Positions 37,227 through 45,818 are shown, counted from the stretch's first letter. The stretch is DNA of 64,000 bases from Staphylospora marina (GCF_003856495.1 NZ_CP034118.1:662001-726000); one strand, 5' to 3'. Notes: a model not told the origin generated them from the sequence alone. Made by a program: numbers and translations.

Positions 37227-38541
37227 CTTCTTCACCTCCTTCAATCAGTTGGACATGGAGCCGGAAGAATCGTTCCTTGTACTTTTCCGACGTCTTGGGA
37301 TCATCCTTTTCGCAACAACGGGCCAGTTTGACAAGGATTTTTTGCTCCTGCTCCTTGAGGCGATGTTTTTCGGCGATCGAGAGCGCTTGCCGGTAGCATT
37401 GCATCGCCTTGTCCGTCTGGTCTTGTCTGACGTGACAATCTCCCAGAAAAATCAGAGCTTCGCAATGCCGGAAGTCATTTCGGGTTTTTTTCCCCAGTTG
37501 GACCGCTTTGGCCAGGATTTTTTCCGCGTCGCCGGTCTGACCGGTCTTCAGGTACAGCAGACCCAGCTTGGTGTGGGTGGAGACGAGCAGATGTTTCCGG
37601 GTGATCTTTTTCTCCAATTTGAGTGCCATGAGGAAACAACGCTCCGCTTTGGCAAGATCCCCGATCCCCAGGCAAGCTTCTCCCAACGTGGTCCACAGTT
37701 CGAACGACCGGTCCACGTTTCCGTACAGGCGGGACCATTCCAGGGCCTCCATGCAGATCCTCGCGGCATTTTCATACAATCCGTGCTTGATCATCAGGCA
37801 AGCCCGAACTTCATACATGGTCAGGTGGATGTCGGGAACCCGGATGCTTTCGAATTCCTGCCACAGTTCGTCCAGATAATTGAGAGCCTCCTCGTTGCGA
37901 TCCATCTTCTCCAGATAGATGATTTGACCGATTTTCAGGTAGTGAACGATGTGGGGCATGTCCCCGTCCGGAAGAAAACAGTCCAGTCCCTTTTCCACAT
38001 AGAGGAGTGCCTGTTCCAAATTGTTGAGATAGTAGCTGCATCTGGACAGTTCGTAACAGGCCGCCGCCTTCAGATTGGAAGATTCCGCTTCCGGGATCTG
38101 GGGGCTCAGGCTGATCACCTTGTGCAGGTGATTTTGTGCCTTCAGCCATTGCCTTTTCCGGGAATAGCACAGCCCTTTGAGGAAATAGGTGTATGCCTGC
38201 ACCCAAGGTTGGTCGGTCTTGGAGGTCAGGGAACGGAGACTCTCGAGCGCCTGATCGGGTCCGACCAGGTCGATGTCGTGCTCGATGGCGAGCAGCGTCA
38301 ATTTCGTGTCCGCTTTCCGGCACTTTTCCTCCTGGGCCTGGCAGGAGAGTTCGGTCAGATCCAGCCGGAGCTTCCGGCATATCTCTTTCAATACGATCTC
38401 ACTGACCATTTCTCCTTTTTCTGCCTTGCGAATTGTGTGAAGTTTGATCACGTCGTCCACCAGGTCGCTTTGTCTCAGCCCCAGTTCTTTCCGCTTGCTT
38501 TTGATGACTTTCCCCGCATGTTCGTAATCGAGCTGGAGCAA
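37201..38541 (-). CDS. HTH-TPR transcriptional regulator (RRNPP-like)
   Basis: A 446-residue protein. Residues about 8-70 are an XRE-type helix-turn-helix (HAGKVIKSKRKELGLRQSDL...TIRKAEKGEMVSEIVLKEI). The rest is a solenoid of TPR-like helical repeats, clearest at 285-420 (for example YLKTGQTGDAEKILAKAVQLG, YRQALSIAEKHRLKEQEQKI). This is the layout of peptide-binding regulators such as NprR and PlcR. TTG 38541 is chosen because it sits five bases after GGGAGGTGG and trims 54 unlikely residues. A tiny ORF with a perfect ribosome binding site overlaps its 3' end, and a palindrome-rich region separates it from the divergent gene at 38813. Confidence 0.82.
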   Translation of the reverse strand: MLQLDYEHAGKVIKSKRKELGLRQSDLVDDVIKLHTIRKAEKGEMVSEIVLKEICRKLRLDLTELSCQAQEEKCRKADTKLTLLAIEHDIDLVGPDQALESLRSLTSKTDQPWVQAYTYFLKGLCYSRKRQWLKAQNHLHKVISLSPQIPEAESSNLKAAACYELSRCSYYLNNLEQALLYVEKGLDCFLPDGDMPHIVHYLKIGQIIYLEKMDRNEEALNYLDELWQEFESIRVPDIHLTMYEVRACLMIKHGLYENAARICMEALEWSRLYGNVDRSFELWTTLGEACLGIGDLAKAERCFLMALKLEKKITRKHLLVSTHTKLGLLYLKTGQTGDAEKILAKAVQLGKKTRNDFRHCEALIFLGDCHVRQDQTDKAMQCYRQALSIAEKHRLKEQEQKILVKLARCCEKDDPKTSEKYKERFFRLHVQLIEGGEEDEAHRALH

Positions 38542-38597
38542 ATCTTCCACCTCCCGAAAAAAAAGATTTGTGGTTTGATTTTTTCGTTTTTGGTTCA

Positions 38598-38742
38598 AAT
38601 TCGGTGCATGTATGCGAGCATCGGATGCATTTGTGCGCGAGAAAAACGGGTTCTCCTGACTTTTTTGCCAACTTTTGCGGGGATTCCTTCCGTCCGTATG
38701 CATTTTTGCGAATTTGCATGCAAATGTCCGTGGGACTAAACT
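38598..38742. promoter_or_regulatory. Divergent control region with palindrome and repeated 13-mers
   Basis: The region between the TPR regulator and the 38813 gene holds a perfect 14-bp palindrome ATTTGCATGCAAAT (38712-38725). It also holds two copies of ATGCATTTkTGCG (38625-38637, 38698-38710) and a related ATGTATGCGAG (38608-38618). The palindrome overlaps the -35 of a rightward promoter TTGCAT-17 bp-TAAACT (38714-38742). These are plausible binding sites of the divergent HTH regulator. Confidence 0.5.
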
Positions 38743-38812
38743 ATGACTATGGGAAGAAATTGGAAGAGTGGAGGTATCATAGCCAACCGAGCGTTTCAGG
38801 AGGGAATGAAGG

Positions 38813-39112
38813 GTGCTGAAAGTTCAGGTGGAAGGCGAGATGAGGAAAGTGGAACCGTTTGTCAGGGAGTTGGCCCGTCGTCCTCACGTGGAAGTGGCAT
38901 CCGAAGAGGTCCGGGTGATCCGGGAAATGGAGCCGGACATGGTACGGGTCCGGTTCCGGTTGCAGCATCAGCCGCAACGCCGTGTGAAAGTGGTGAGCCT
39001 CTTTGACGGAAACGGCCGGGAAATCCGGATTCCCCTCATGGATGTGATCAGCGTCCGGATGGATGACGGCCGCCACATCGTGACAGGTCGTTCGTTTGAC
39101 ATCTTTGCTTGA
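38813..39112 (+). CDS. Unknown 99-aa protein, DUF3970-like N-terminus
   Basis: A GTG at 38813 follows CAGGAGGGAATGAAG and opens 99 codons. The N-terminal MLKVQVEGEMRKVEPFVREL recalls the small DUF3970 (KVRISG-type) fold. The C-terminal half is beta-rich (RRVKVVSLFDGNGREIRIPL) and not assigned. There is no membrane segment. It is transcribed divergently from the TPR regulator, across a shared palindrome, so it may be a regulated target. Function unknown. Confidence 0.6.
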   Translation: MLKVQVEGEMRKVEPFVRELARRPHVEVASEEVRVIREMEPDMVRVRFRLQHQPQRRVKVVSLFDGNGREIRIPLMDVISVRMDDGRHIVTGRSFDIFA

Positions 39113-39195
39113 AAGGAAACCGCGGGAACAACTTTATCATGATGGTCAAGGGAGGCGAGCGGATGCTCGTCGTTTTCCTTTTTCGGAAGAGAATC

Positions 39196-39279
39196 GTGCG
39201 CCCCCGCCACAAAAGCGGAGGGCGCACCGCCTGTTGCCGGAATGTTTGACAACGAATTTGTCCGCCGGACATCCGGCGG
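39196..39279. other. Two hairpins between convergent genes
   Basis: GTGCGCCC.CCGC/GCGG.GGGCGCAC (39196-39227) and CCGCCGGA/TCCGGCGG (39262-39279) lie between the 38813 gene and convergent dnaI. Neither has a proper T run, so they may be weak terminators. Confidence 0.4.
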
Positions 39280-39299
39280 CTGCCCGAAATACGGTCGGG

Positions 39300-40232
39300 T
39301 CACTGATCATACCTTCTGTTTCTGCCTTCCACGAGGATGGGCCTTACAAACGGGCGGATGCGCTCCATCAGGCGTTTGGCCTTCAGCGGTTCAAAACCGC
39401 CCTTGCCCGTATGGGCGAAATGTTCTTCCAGTTCGTCCAAACTGAGATTGGATGTGTAGATGGTGGGCAAATGTTCGGTCATCCGGTACTGGAAAATGAC
39501 GGACAAAATGTCGTCGCGGATCCACGGGGTCAGTGTTTCGGCACCGATGTCGTCCAGAATCAGCACGGTCGTGGTTTTGAGCGCATCCACCTTGTCACTG
39601 ACGCTGTTTTCATTGATGGCCCCCTTCATCTCTTCCACCAGGGCCGGAAGATGAACCATGACGGAAGCGATGCCGATGCTCGCCAGTTGATTGGTCACGG
39701 CGCCGGCGATGTAGCTTTTGCCCACTCCGAACGGTCCGTACAGATAGAGTCCCTTGTCCGGCAGCCCGTTTTCGAATTCCATGCAAAAATCAATGGCCGC
39801 ACTGACGGCTTCTTCCCGTTTGGCACTGAGTTCCACCGATTCGAAGGTGGCGTTTCGGATCTCCACGGGAATGTGGTGGGAACGGATCAGGGAACGCCGG
39901 CGTTCGGATTCTTTGTGACTGCGCAGTTTGGAGCATTCGGTCAGTTTCAGGCTGATCGCCAAGCCGTATTGCTCCAGCACCGGGTAGTGCCCCGGAGCGG
40001 AATTGGGGCACTTCTCCAGGCCGGGGCATTGGCGACAGCTCGTTCTTTCCGTGACAAACTGGGACAGCAGAATCAGCGAACGCCGGTAACAATCAAGCGG
40101 AAGTTCCGGGTGCCGCTCCGCAAACCGCCTCACGTCCGGGTGGCGGAGAAGGGTGCGGAGCATCGCTTCGGGGTCGGGCAAAGGGCGATTTTCTCTATGA
40201 AAAGGAACCACAACGTCTCCGAGCTTTTTCAT
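39300..40232 (-). CDS. dnaI: Primosomal protein DnaI (helicase loader)
   Basis: A 310-residue AAA+ loader of the replicative helicase, the same length as Bacillus DnaI. The N-terminal zinc-binding part has CRQCPGLEKCP (about 96-106). The AAA+ part has Walker A YGPFGVGKSY (about 172), Walker B VLILDDIGAE and sensor region TSNLSLDEL. The ATG at 40232 follows GGAGGAG by eight bases. Its usual partner dnaB is not adjacent; the gene upstream is a divergent helicase, so the operon has been split here or lies elsewhere. Confidence 0.95.
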   Translation of the reverse strand: MKKLGDVVVPFHRENRPLPDPEAMLRTLLRHPDVRRFAERHPELPLDCYRRSLILLSQFVTERTSCRQCPGLEKCPNSAPGHYPVLEQYGLAISLKLTECSKLRSHKESERRRSLIRSHHIPVEIRNATFESVELSAKREEAVSAAIDFCMEFENGLPDKGLYLYGPFGVGKSYIAGAVTNQLASIGIASVMVHLPALVEEMKGAINENSVSDKVDALKTTTVLILDDIGAETLTPWIRDDILSVIFQYRMTEHLPTIYTSNLSLDELEEHFAHTGKGGFEPLKAKRLMERIRPFVRPILVEGRNRRYDQ

Positions 40233-40340
40233 GAATAACTCCTCCGGGAGGATTTTGTGCCGCCCTCGGGCGGAACCATCTTCTATTCTATCAGGAAGAG
40301 GGGCCGCCTTCATCCGGAAGCACAATTTTTTCCAATCGCG

Positions 40341-40370
40341 TTGACTTTGCACGACCGTTTTGAGTAAAAT
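40341..40370 (+). promoter_or_regulatory. SigA promoter of the HelD-like gene
   Basis: TTGACT at 40341-40346 and TAAAAT at 40365-40370 with an 18-bp spacer. The predicted transcript start near 40377 excludes upstream start codons and supports ATG 40411. Confidence 0.72.
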
Positions 40371-40410
40371 GAATGCTCTTGAAAAAACGCGTGCAAAGGG
40401 GAGACCAAGC

Positions 40411-42435
40411 ATGGAAGACGCGATACGAAGCGAGCGATCGCGCCTTCGGGAAGTCCTGGATTTCATCGATCAACGGATAGAGCAATTGTCAAACATCCCT
40501 GCCTACCGGGGCAAGGATCCGGTGGAGATCGCCCTGGACGAAAAACGCCGACGTGAATGGGGACAACTGCGTCGCACGTCTTCCCAGCCATATTTCGGAC
40601 GGCTGGATTTTCGGGAGGACGGGTCGGATCACGTGTCCCCTCTTTATATCGGAAAGTTCGGGATTCAGGGAGACCGGCCGGACGAGCTGCTGGTCATCGA
40701 TTGGCGGGCTCCCGTGGCGAGCCTGTTCTACTCGTTCGGCGGCCAGGGAGACCGGGCCGAATACCTGTCGCCCGACGGTCCGGTGGAGGGAACCGTGTAC
40801 TTGAAACGGAACCTGGTCATTCGTCAGCGGGAGCTGGAGCGGGTGGTGGACACTTGGGTTCGTGGCGGGGACAATCTGGGGGCGGCCGACGAGTTTCTGC
40901 TGTACCGCCTGGGGGAAAGCAAGGATCACCGCCTTCGCGACATCGTTTCCACCATTCAGTCCGAACAGGACCGGATCATTCGTGCGGAGCGGGACAAGGC
41001 CTTGGTGATTCAGGGAGTGCCGGGCAGCGGAAAGACCACCGTCGCTCTGCACAGACTGGCGTATCTGCTCTACCGGTACACCGGGCAAATGCGGCCGGAC
41101 CGGATGGTGATCTTCGCTCCCAACCGCATGTTTCTGGAATATATTTCGGACGTTCTGCCCGAGCTGGGGGCGGGAGACGTTCGGCAAACCACGTTTGAAG
41201 AATGGGCGCTCGAACGGTTGGAAGAAAAGGATCGGATTCCGTGGGCTCCCCATCTTTCGGCACCTTGGCGGGGAACGATCGGATTTCTTCGGGAATTGGA
41301 CGCGTTCCTCGACCGGACGGAGGAAATGTTCGTGCCCGACATCCCGTTCGTTCCGTGGAACGGCGCGAAACTTTCCCGGGAAGACATTCACCGCCTCCAT
41401 GATGAGGAATACCGCCATGAGCCGCTCATGAAACGCAAGGATCGGATTCATGCCCGCGTTCGCCGGTGGATGGAAGGGCTGTACAAAGAGATCTCCGACA
41501 CAGACCCGCGCGGAATCATCCGGAAGGAAGCGCGGAAACGGTTTTCCGCCTGGGCGCGGTCCTGGCCGTCCCACACGCCGTTGAAGCTGTATCGCCGCTT
41601 TCTCAAGGAAACGGAAAATGTCCGGCTTCGGGAGGCGGGACCGGATGATCTCGCACCGCTTTTGCGCATTCGACAAAGGCTTTACGGAGTCGCGTCGGAA
41701 GAGCGGTTTGAACACGTGGTGGTGGACGAAGCCCAGGATTTTTCACCGGCGCGGTTCGAGGTCCTCAAAGCGTACAGTCGGATGGCGTCATTCACCATTC
41801 TCGGGGACTTGCTGCAAAACATCCGGAGCGGCAGAGGCATCGCCGACTGGAACGAAGTGATCGATCTGTTCGACGAAGGGAAGGCGTCCTATCACGAACT
41901 CAATCGCAGCTACCGCTCGACCATGGAAATCATCCGGTTTGCCGCCGGAATCATCGAACCGTACCGACGGGGCATCCGGCCTCCGGTTCCGGTGTTTCGC
42001 TCCGGCGATCCCGTCAGGGTGGTGAAGGTGACACCGGAGAGGAGACGGGAGACGGTCCGGGAGGAAATCCGGCGTCTCACCGCAAGCGGCTCCAAAACGG
42101 TGCTGGTTGCCGTCCGGTCGGAAGAAGAAGCTCTTCGCCTTCATCAGACGCTTCGGGAGTACGGGATCCAGGCCGGCCTGCTGGACCAAACGCAGGAAGG
42201 GTACACGGGCGGAATTTCCGTCAGTACCGTCGACCGGGTGAAAGGGATGGAGTTTGATGCCGTGGTGTTGGCCGACGCGGATGCGGCCGACTGGCCGGAT
42301 GACGAATCTTCGGCCCGGCTTCTTTATGTGGGAGTGACCCGGGCGCTGCACCGGCTGGTGCTGGTCACCTCCGGAGATTTGTCTCCGCTGGTGGAACGGG
42401 TGGACCCGACGTTGTATGAGTCGGTGACAGATTGA
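40411..42435 (+). CDS. helD: HelD-like superfamily 1 helicase (RNA polymerase-associated)
   Basis: A 674-residue UvrD/Rep-type protein with HelD layout: an N-terminal helical arm (SRLREVLDFIDQRIEQL), a DWRAPVASLFYSF block typical of HelD, Walker A QGVPGSGKTT (about residue 197), motif II VVVDEAQDFSPA (about 440), and C-terminal motifs ISTVDRVKGMEFD and LLYVGVTRALHRL. Bacterial HelD removes stalled RNA polymerase using ATP. ATG 40411 with AAAGGGGAGA is downstream of the promoter; in-frame starts at 40360 and 40369 lie at the -10 box. It ends in a strong terminator. Confidence 0.88.
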   Translation: MEDAIRSERSRLREVLDFIDQRIEQLSNIPAYRGKDPVEIALDEKRRREWGQLRRTSSQPYFGRLDFREDGSDHVSPLYIGKFGIQGDRPDELLVIDWRAPVASLFYSFGGQGDRAEYLSPDGPVEGTVYLKRNLVIRQRELERVVDTWVRGGDNLGAADEFLLYRLGESKDHRLRDIVSTIQSEQDRIIRAERDKALVIQGVPGSGKTTVALHRLAYLLYRYTGQMRPDRMVIFAPNRMFLEYISDVLPELGAGDVRQTTFEEWALERLEEKDRIPWAPHLSAPWRGTIGFLRELDAFLDRTEEMFVPDIPFVPWNGAKLSREDIHRLHDEEYRHEPLMKRKDRIHARVRRWMEGLYKEISDTDPRGIIRKEARKRFSAWARSWPSHTPLKLYRRFLKETENVRLREAGPDDLAPLLRIRQRLYGVASEERFEHVVVDEAQDFSPARFEVLKAYSRMASFTILGDLLQNIRSGRGIADWNEVIDLFDEGKASYHELNRSYRSTMEIIRFAAGIIEPYRRGIRPPVPVFRSGDPVRVVKVTPERRRETVREEIRRLTASGSKTVLVAVRSEEEALRLHQTLREYGIQAGLLDQTQEGYTGGISVSTVDRVKGMEFDAVVLADADAADWPDDESSARLLYVGVTRALHRLVLVTSGDLSPLVERVDPTLYESVTD

Positions 42436-42459
42436 ACGAGACAAAGCTTCATCGCGGGA

Positions 42460-42509
42460 AACAGCCTGAATCCACGTGCCCGGAATGCACGGGGTTCAGG
42501 CTGTTTTTG
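42460..42509 (+). terminator. Terminator after helD
   Basis: ACAGCCTGAATCC pairs with GGGTTCAGGCTGT, followed by TTTTTG. Confidence 0.88.
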
Positions 42510-42569
42510 CGTCATGTCCGTTGCCGCCCGGCCATAACCTGTTAAAAAACGGTGATGAGGAGACGGGAT

Positions 42570-44474
42570 ATGCCCGAGGTGAGCCTTGATCAAGTGAACA
42601 AAGCGATCCACCGGCTGACCGGTGAGCTGGTTCGCCGTCAGCGGGAGGATGGCCGATGGAGCTTCGGTTTCGTGAACGGACCGATGACCGACAGTCAGTT
42701 TCTCCTCCTGACGAACGTACTTGGCATGGAGGAGAACGAGATCCGGCAAGGGATTGCGGAAAGACTGCTTTCCCTTCAGCAACCGGACGGAACCTGGAAA
42801 CGGTTCCCGGATGAACGGGAAGGCAACCCGTCGGCAACGCTGGAAGCCTGTTTGGCGTTGTTGTACGGAGGATACCGCGATCCGTCCGACCGGCGAATGA
42901 AAAAAGCGAGAGAGTTTCTGAAAACCCGGGCGGCGGGCATCGGCTCTCTCTCCCGAACGCTGTTGCCGCTGTTCGGTCACGGGGACTGGAAGAATTTCAC
43001 CCGTCTTCCGGTTGAATTTTTGCTGTTGCCCGCGCAAAGTCCTTTGAACTTTTTCGATTTCGTCGGGTATGCCCGCGTGCATCTGGCACCGGTCATGGTG
43101 CTCGCCGACCTGAAACATTCCTTCCGATTGAAAGCGTTCCGGGAAATTGATGACTGGCTTCCGCCGCTGGGACCGTCTCTCATGGATCCGGTGGAGCCGG
43201 AACATTTCATGACCCGCGACGAAATCGCCATCGCCGTGTCCGGGGCGGTGTCTGCCAGACGCCAACTCCGCCGGCTGGCACTGGAACGGGCGGAAGCGTT
43301 CATGCTGGAAAGAACGGAAGCGGACGGCACACTCCTCAGCTATGCCAGCTCCACCTTCCTCATGGTGTTTGCGTTGCTTGCGCTGGGATATTCCCGCGGG
43401 CACCCGGTGATTCGCCGGGCCGTCCGCGGGCTCGCCTCCTTTGCCCGTCGGACGGAGGGAGGCATACACATCCAGGAAGCCACATCCACCGTCTGGGATA
43501 CGGCCCTCACGCTGTATGCCCTTCAGGAAGCGGGATGTCCGCCGGACCATCCGTCCGTGAGACGGGGCATCCGGTATTTGCTGAGCCGTCAGCACGATCG
43601 GCCGGGGGACTGGATGCTGCGAAATCCGGGGGTGCTTCCGGGCGGATGGGGCTTTTCCGACATCAATACGATCAACCCGGATGTCGACGACACCGGTGCC
43701 GCTCTGCGGGCGCTGGCGCCGGCGGTGCGGACTGGCAAACACGGGGAAGCGTGGACACGCGGCATCGGGTGGTTGCTGTCCATGCAAAACCGGGACGGCG
43801 GCTGGCCGGCCTTTGAAAAAAACACGAACAAACTGTGGGTGAGGCTGTTGCCGGCCCGGGAGGCTCGCCAGGCGTTCACGGACCCGTCCACCGCCGACAT
43901 CACCGGTCGGGTGATGCACCTGCTGGGAAGCGTCACGGGTTGGACCATCGATCAACCTGAAATCCGGAGAGCCTGGAGCTGGTTGTATCACCATCAGAAA
44001 TCGGACGGTTCCTGGTACGGACGTTGGGGAGTGCAGTACATCTACGGAACCTGGGCCGCTCTCACCGGAATGGCCGCCGTTCGCGTACCGCGCAATCATT
44101 CCGCCGTCCGCAAGGGGATCCGTTGGTTGCTGTCCGTTCAAAATCCCGACGGGGGATGGGGAGAATCCTGTCACGCGGATGAAAAGAGGAAATACGTTCC
44201 GCTGGGCATGTCCACTCCGGTCCAGACCGCTTGGGCTCTGGACGCTCTCATCGCCTGGCATGACACCCCCACGCCGGAGATGGAAAAGGGCATCCGCTGC
44301 TTGCTCGGAATGTTGGAGAAGCGGGATGATTCCTGGGCATATCCGGTCGGGGCGGGACTGGCCGGACAGTTCAACGTGGTGTATGAGAGTTATCCGTATG
44401 TATGGCCGCTGGTCACGTTGGCTCATTATCGGAGGAAATACGGGAGGTTGTATGAGAAACCGTTGATTCCATGA
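42570..44474 (+). CDS. sqhC: Class II terpene cyclase (squalene-hopene / tetraprenyl-curcumene cyclase)
   Basis: A 634-residue alpha/alpha-barrel cyclase. The acid motif DVDDTGA (about residue 372) corresponds to DxDDT, and several QW repeats are present (QREDGRWSFG, QNRDGGWPAF, QKSDGSWYGRWG, QNPDGGWGES). The length and the GVQYIYGTW region fit SHC/SqhC. In Bacillus the enzyme makes sporulenes, spore-membrane lipids, from tetraprenyl-curcumene; in others it makes hopene. Which substrate applies cannot be read directly. ATG 42570 follows GAGGAGACGG. Confidence 0.88.
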   Translation: MPEVSLDQVNKAIHRLTGELVRRQREDGRWSFGFVNGPMTDSQFLLLTNVLGMEENEIRQGIAERLLSLQQPDGTWKRFPDEREGNPSATLEACLALLYGGYRDPSDRRMKKAREFLKTRAAGIGSLSRTLLPLFGHGDWKNFTRLPVEFLLLPAQSPLNFFDFVGYARVHLAPVMVLADLKHSFRLKAFREIDDWLPPLGPSLMDPVEPEHFMTRDEIAIAVSGAVSARRQLRRLALERAEAFMLERTEADGTLLSYASSTFLMVFALLALGYSRGHPVIRRAVRGLASFARRTEGGIHIQEATSTVWDTALTLYALQEAGCPPDHPSVRRGIRYLLSRQHDRPGDWMLRNPGVLPGGWGFSDINTINPDVDDTGAALRALAPAVRTGKHGEAWTRGIGWLLSMQNRDGGWPAFEKNTNKLWVRLLPAREARQAFTDPSTADITGRVMHLLGSVTGWTIDQPEIRRAWSWLYHHQKSDGSWYGRWGVQYIYGTWAALTGMAAVRVPRNHSAVRKGIRWLLSVQNPDGGWGESCHADEKRKYVPLGMSTPVQTAWALDALIAWHDTPTPEMEKGIRCLLGMLEKRDDSWAYPVGAGLAGQFNVVYESYPYVWPLVTLAHYRRKYGRLYEKPLIP

Positions 44475-44493
44475 AGAACATTGTTCTGTTGCC

Positions 44494-44780
44494 GCCGGCA
44501 CTTTTCCCGCTCCGTTCCGTTGCTGACGCAAAGTCACTTGCGGGAAAAGCGCCGGCTGTTGCATGGAAGTGAAGTGTCCTGTCTATGGTATACACGTTGA
44601 ACCGCTGGCCGTTTTTCCTGCTTCGTTCCGTTGCTGACGCAAAGTCACTCCGCAGGAAAAACGCCGGCTTCTGCGTGGAAGTGAAGTGTACTGTCTATGG
44701 TGTACACGTTGAACCGCCGGGTGCTGATCCCGCTTCGTTCCGCTGCTTACGCAAAGTCACTCGCGGGAAAGCCCGCGGCA
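44494..44780 (+). repeat. Tandem hairpin repeat, 111-112 bp unit, 2.5 copies
   Basis: Three consecutive copies of an element (TCC[C/T]GC core at 44505, 44616 and 44728; periods 111 and 112). Each has a strongly conserved centre CGTTCCGTTGCTGACGCAAAG flanked by inverted arms. Copy 1 arms are CTTTTCCCGC/GCGGGAAAAG and copy 2 arms are GTTTTTCCTGC/GCAGGAAAAAC. Copy 3 is shorter (TCCCGC/GCGGGA) and cut off by the CWB2 fragment. The C:G to T:A change on both arms keeps pairing. The trailing half carries GAAGTGAAGTGT and a GTATAC/GTGTAC ACGTTGAACCG end. Nature unknown. Confidence 0.85.
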
Positions 44781-44782
44781 GT

Positions 44783-45090
44783 GTGGTGGACCGGATCGGC
44801 GGATTCAACCGCTATGAAGTGGCGATCAACGTCGCCAAATATGCACCGTTCGCCAGGATCCGAGGGTGCATGTGTTTGCCAAAGGCACCGACTTCCCGGA
44901 TGTGCTGTCCGGCGGACCTCTGGCGGCAAGATATCATGCACCGATTCTGCTGACTCCGCCCGACCGGATGGATTCGGGGGTCCAATCTTACCTGAACCAT
45001 ACCCAAGAGAAGGACTTCTACTACATCTTGGGCGGTACGGGCTCCATCTCCACGGAAGTGGAAAAACAACTGGATGCGACGATTCAATAA
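44783..45090 (+). pseudogene. Cell-wall-binding repeat 2 (CWB2) protein fragment, frameshifted
   Basis: The first part, in one frame from GTG 44783, reads VVDRIGGFNRYEVAINVAKYAPF, the start of a CWB2 repeat (compare RIxGxDRYETAVxIA). After about 44852 the match continues in another frame as QDPRVHVFAKGTDFPDVLSGG and on through APILLTPPD and YYILGGTGSIS to TAA at 45088. Adding one C in the CGCCAGG stretch restores a single frame. The upstream part of the protein is missing: the tandem repeat abuts it. It is a decayed tail of a wall-anchored protein. Confidence 0.85.
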
Positions 45091-45160
45091 TATCGGCGGA
45101 TGCGATGATTCCCGTTCGCCGGGAACATCGCTCCATCATAAGTGTTTGTCATCAAGCGGA

Positions 45161-45186
45161 CAGAGCGGGAAAACCGCTCTGTTTTT
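45161..45186 (+). terminator. Terminator after the CWB2 relic
   Basis: A perfect CAGAGCGG/CCGCTCTG hairpin is followed by TTTTTCG. It probably belonged to the now broken gene. Confidence 0.85.
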
Positions 45187-45338
45187 CGTTTGCATCGGTC
45201 AATGGGGCAACATCGTTCGTGACCATCGGCCCATACACGCAAATCGTGTCAGGTAAAGAGGAGGGCGCAACGGTAGGCGCGGGACGCGAAGGGGGGGTTA
45301 CGTGTGAGGGGGTCAGACACGTGAACATTTGTCCTTCA

Positions 45339-45818
45339 TCAGAAAAGATGCTTTGAGAGACGGATCATATCTCGGCACTGAATTCCATTTTCATAAATCG
45401 CATCTTGGTAATGATTGATGAAATAGTCTTTATCTATACCTACAATACGGAAGCCACATTTCTGATAGAGGGCCAATTGAGAAATACTTGAATTTCCAGT
45501 CCCGACTTCTATCGTTTTATATCCCATCGATTGAGCTGTTTCAATAGCATGGAAAACTAACTTTTTTCCAATCCCCTTTCCTTGCTCCTGCGGTGAAACA
45601 GCAATGTTCACGAGCTCCACGGTTTGAGGTCGAGTGTCTATCAACACATATACTCCGATGATATGTCCGTTTCTTACTGCGACGAAACAATGCCCTCGAC
45701 CAATATAGCTGTTTACAACTTCCAAAGAAGGATCAGCAAGTAAGAGCAAATCAAAAGGAGGCTTTTCATCGTTGTGCAAAGGGCGAATTATCATTACCTT
45801 TCCCATCCCCGACTTCAT
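45339..45818 (-). CDS. GNAT-family N-acetyltransferase
   Basis: A 159-residue acetyltransferase with the acetyl-CoA loop SPQEQGKGIGKKLV (about residue 75-88), preceded by the VELVNIAV strand and followed by ALYQKCGFRIVG, a typical GNAT end. It is AT-richer than the core genes. In-frame Met codons at residues 5 and 9 (MGKVM, MIIRPL) are alternative starts; the first has only a distant GGGAG. Neighbours are degraded sequences, so the substrate cannot be guessed. Confidence 0.8.
   Translation of the reverse strand: MKSGMGKVMIIRPLHNDEKPPFDLLLLADPSLEVVNSYIGRGHCFVAVRNGHIIGVYVLIDTRPQTVELVNIAVSPQEQGKGIGKKLVFHAIETAQSMGYKTIEVGTGNSSISQLALYQKCGFRIVGIDKDYFINHYQDAIYENGIQCRDMIRLSKHLF

Noticed and set aside
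44494-44780. CRISPR array
   Set aside because: Units are 111-112 bp and contiguous without variable spacers; the elements are hairpin repeats, not CRISPR.
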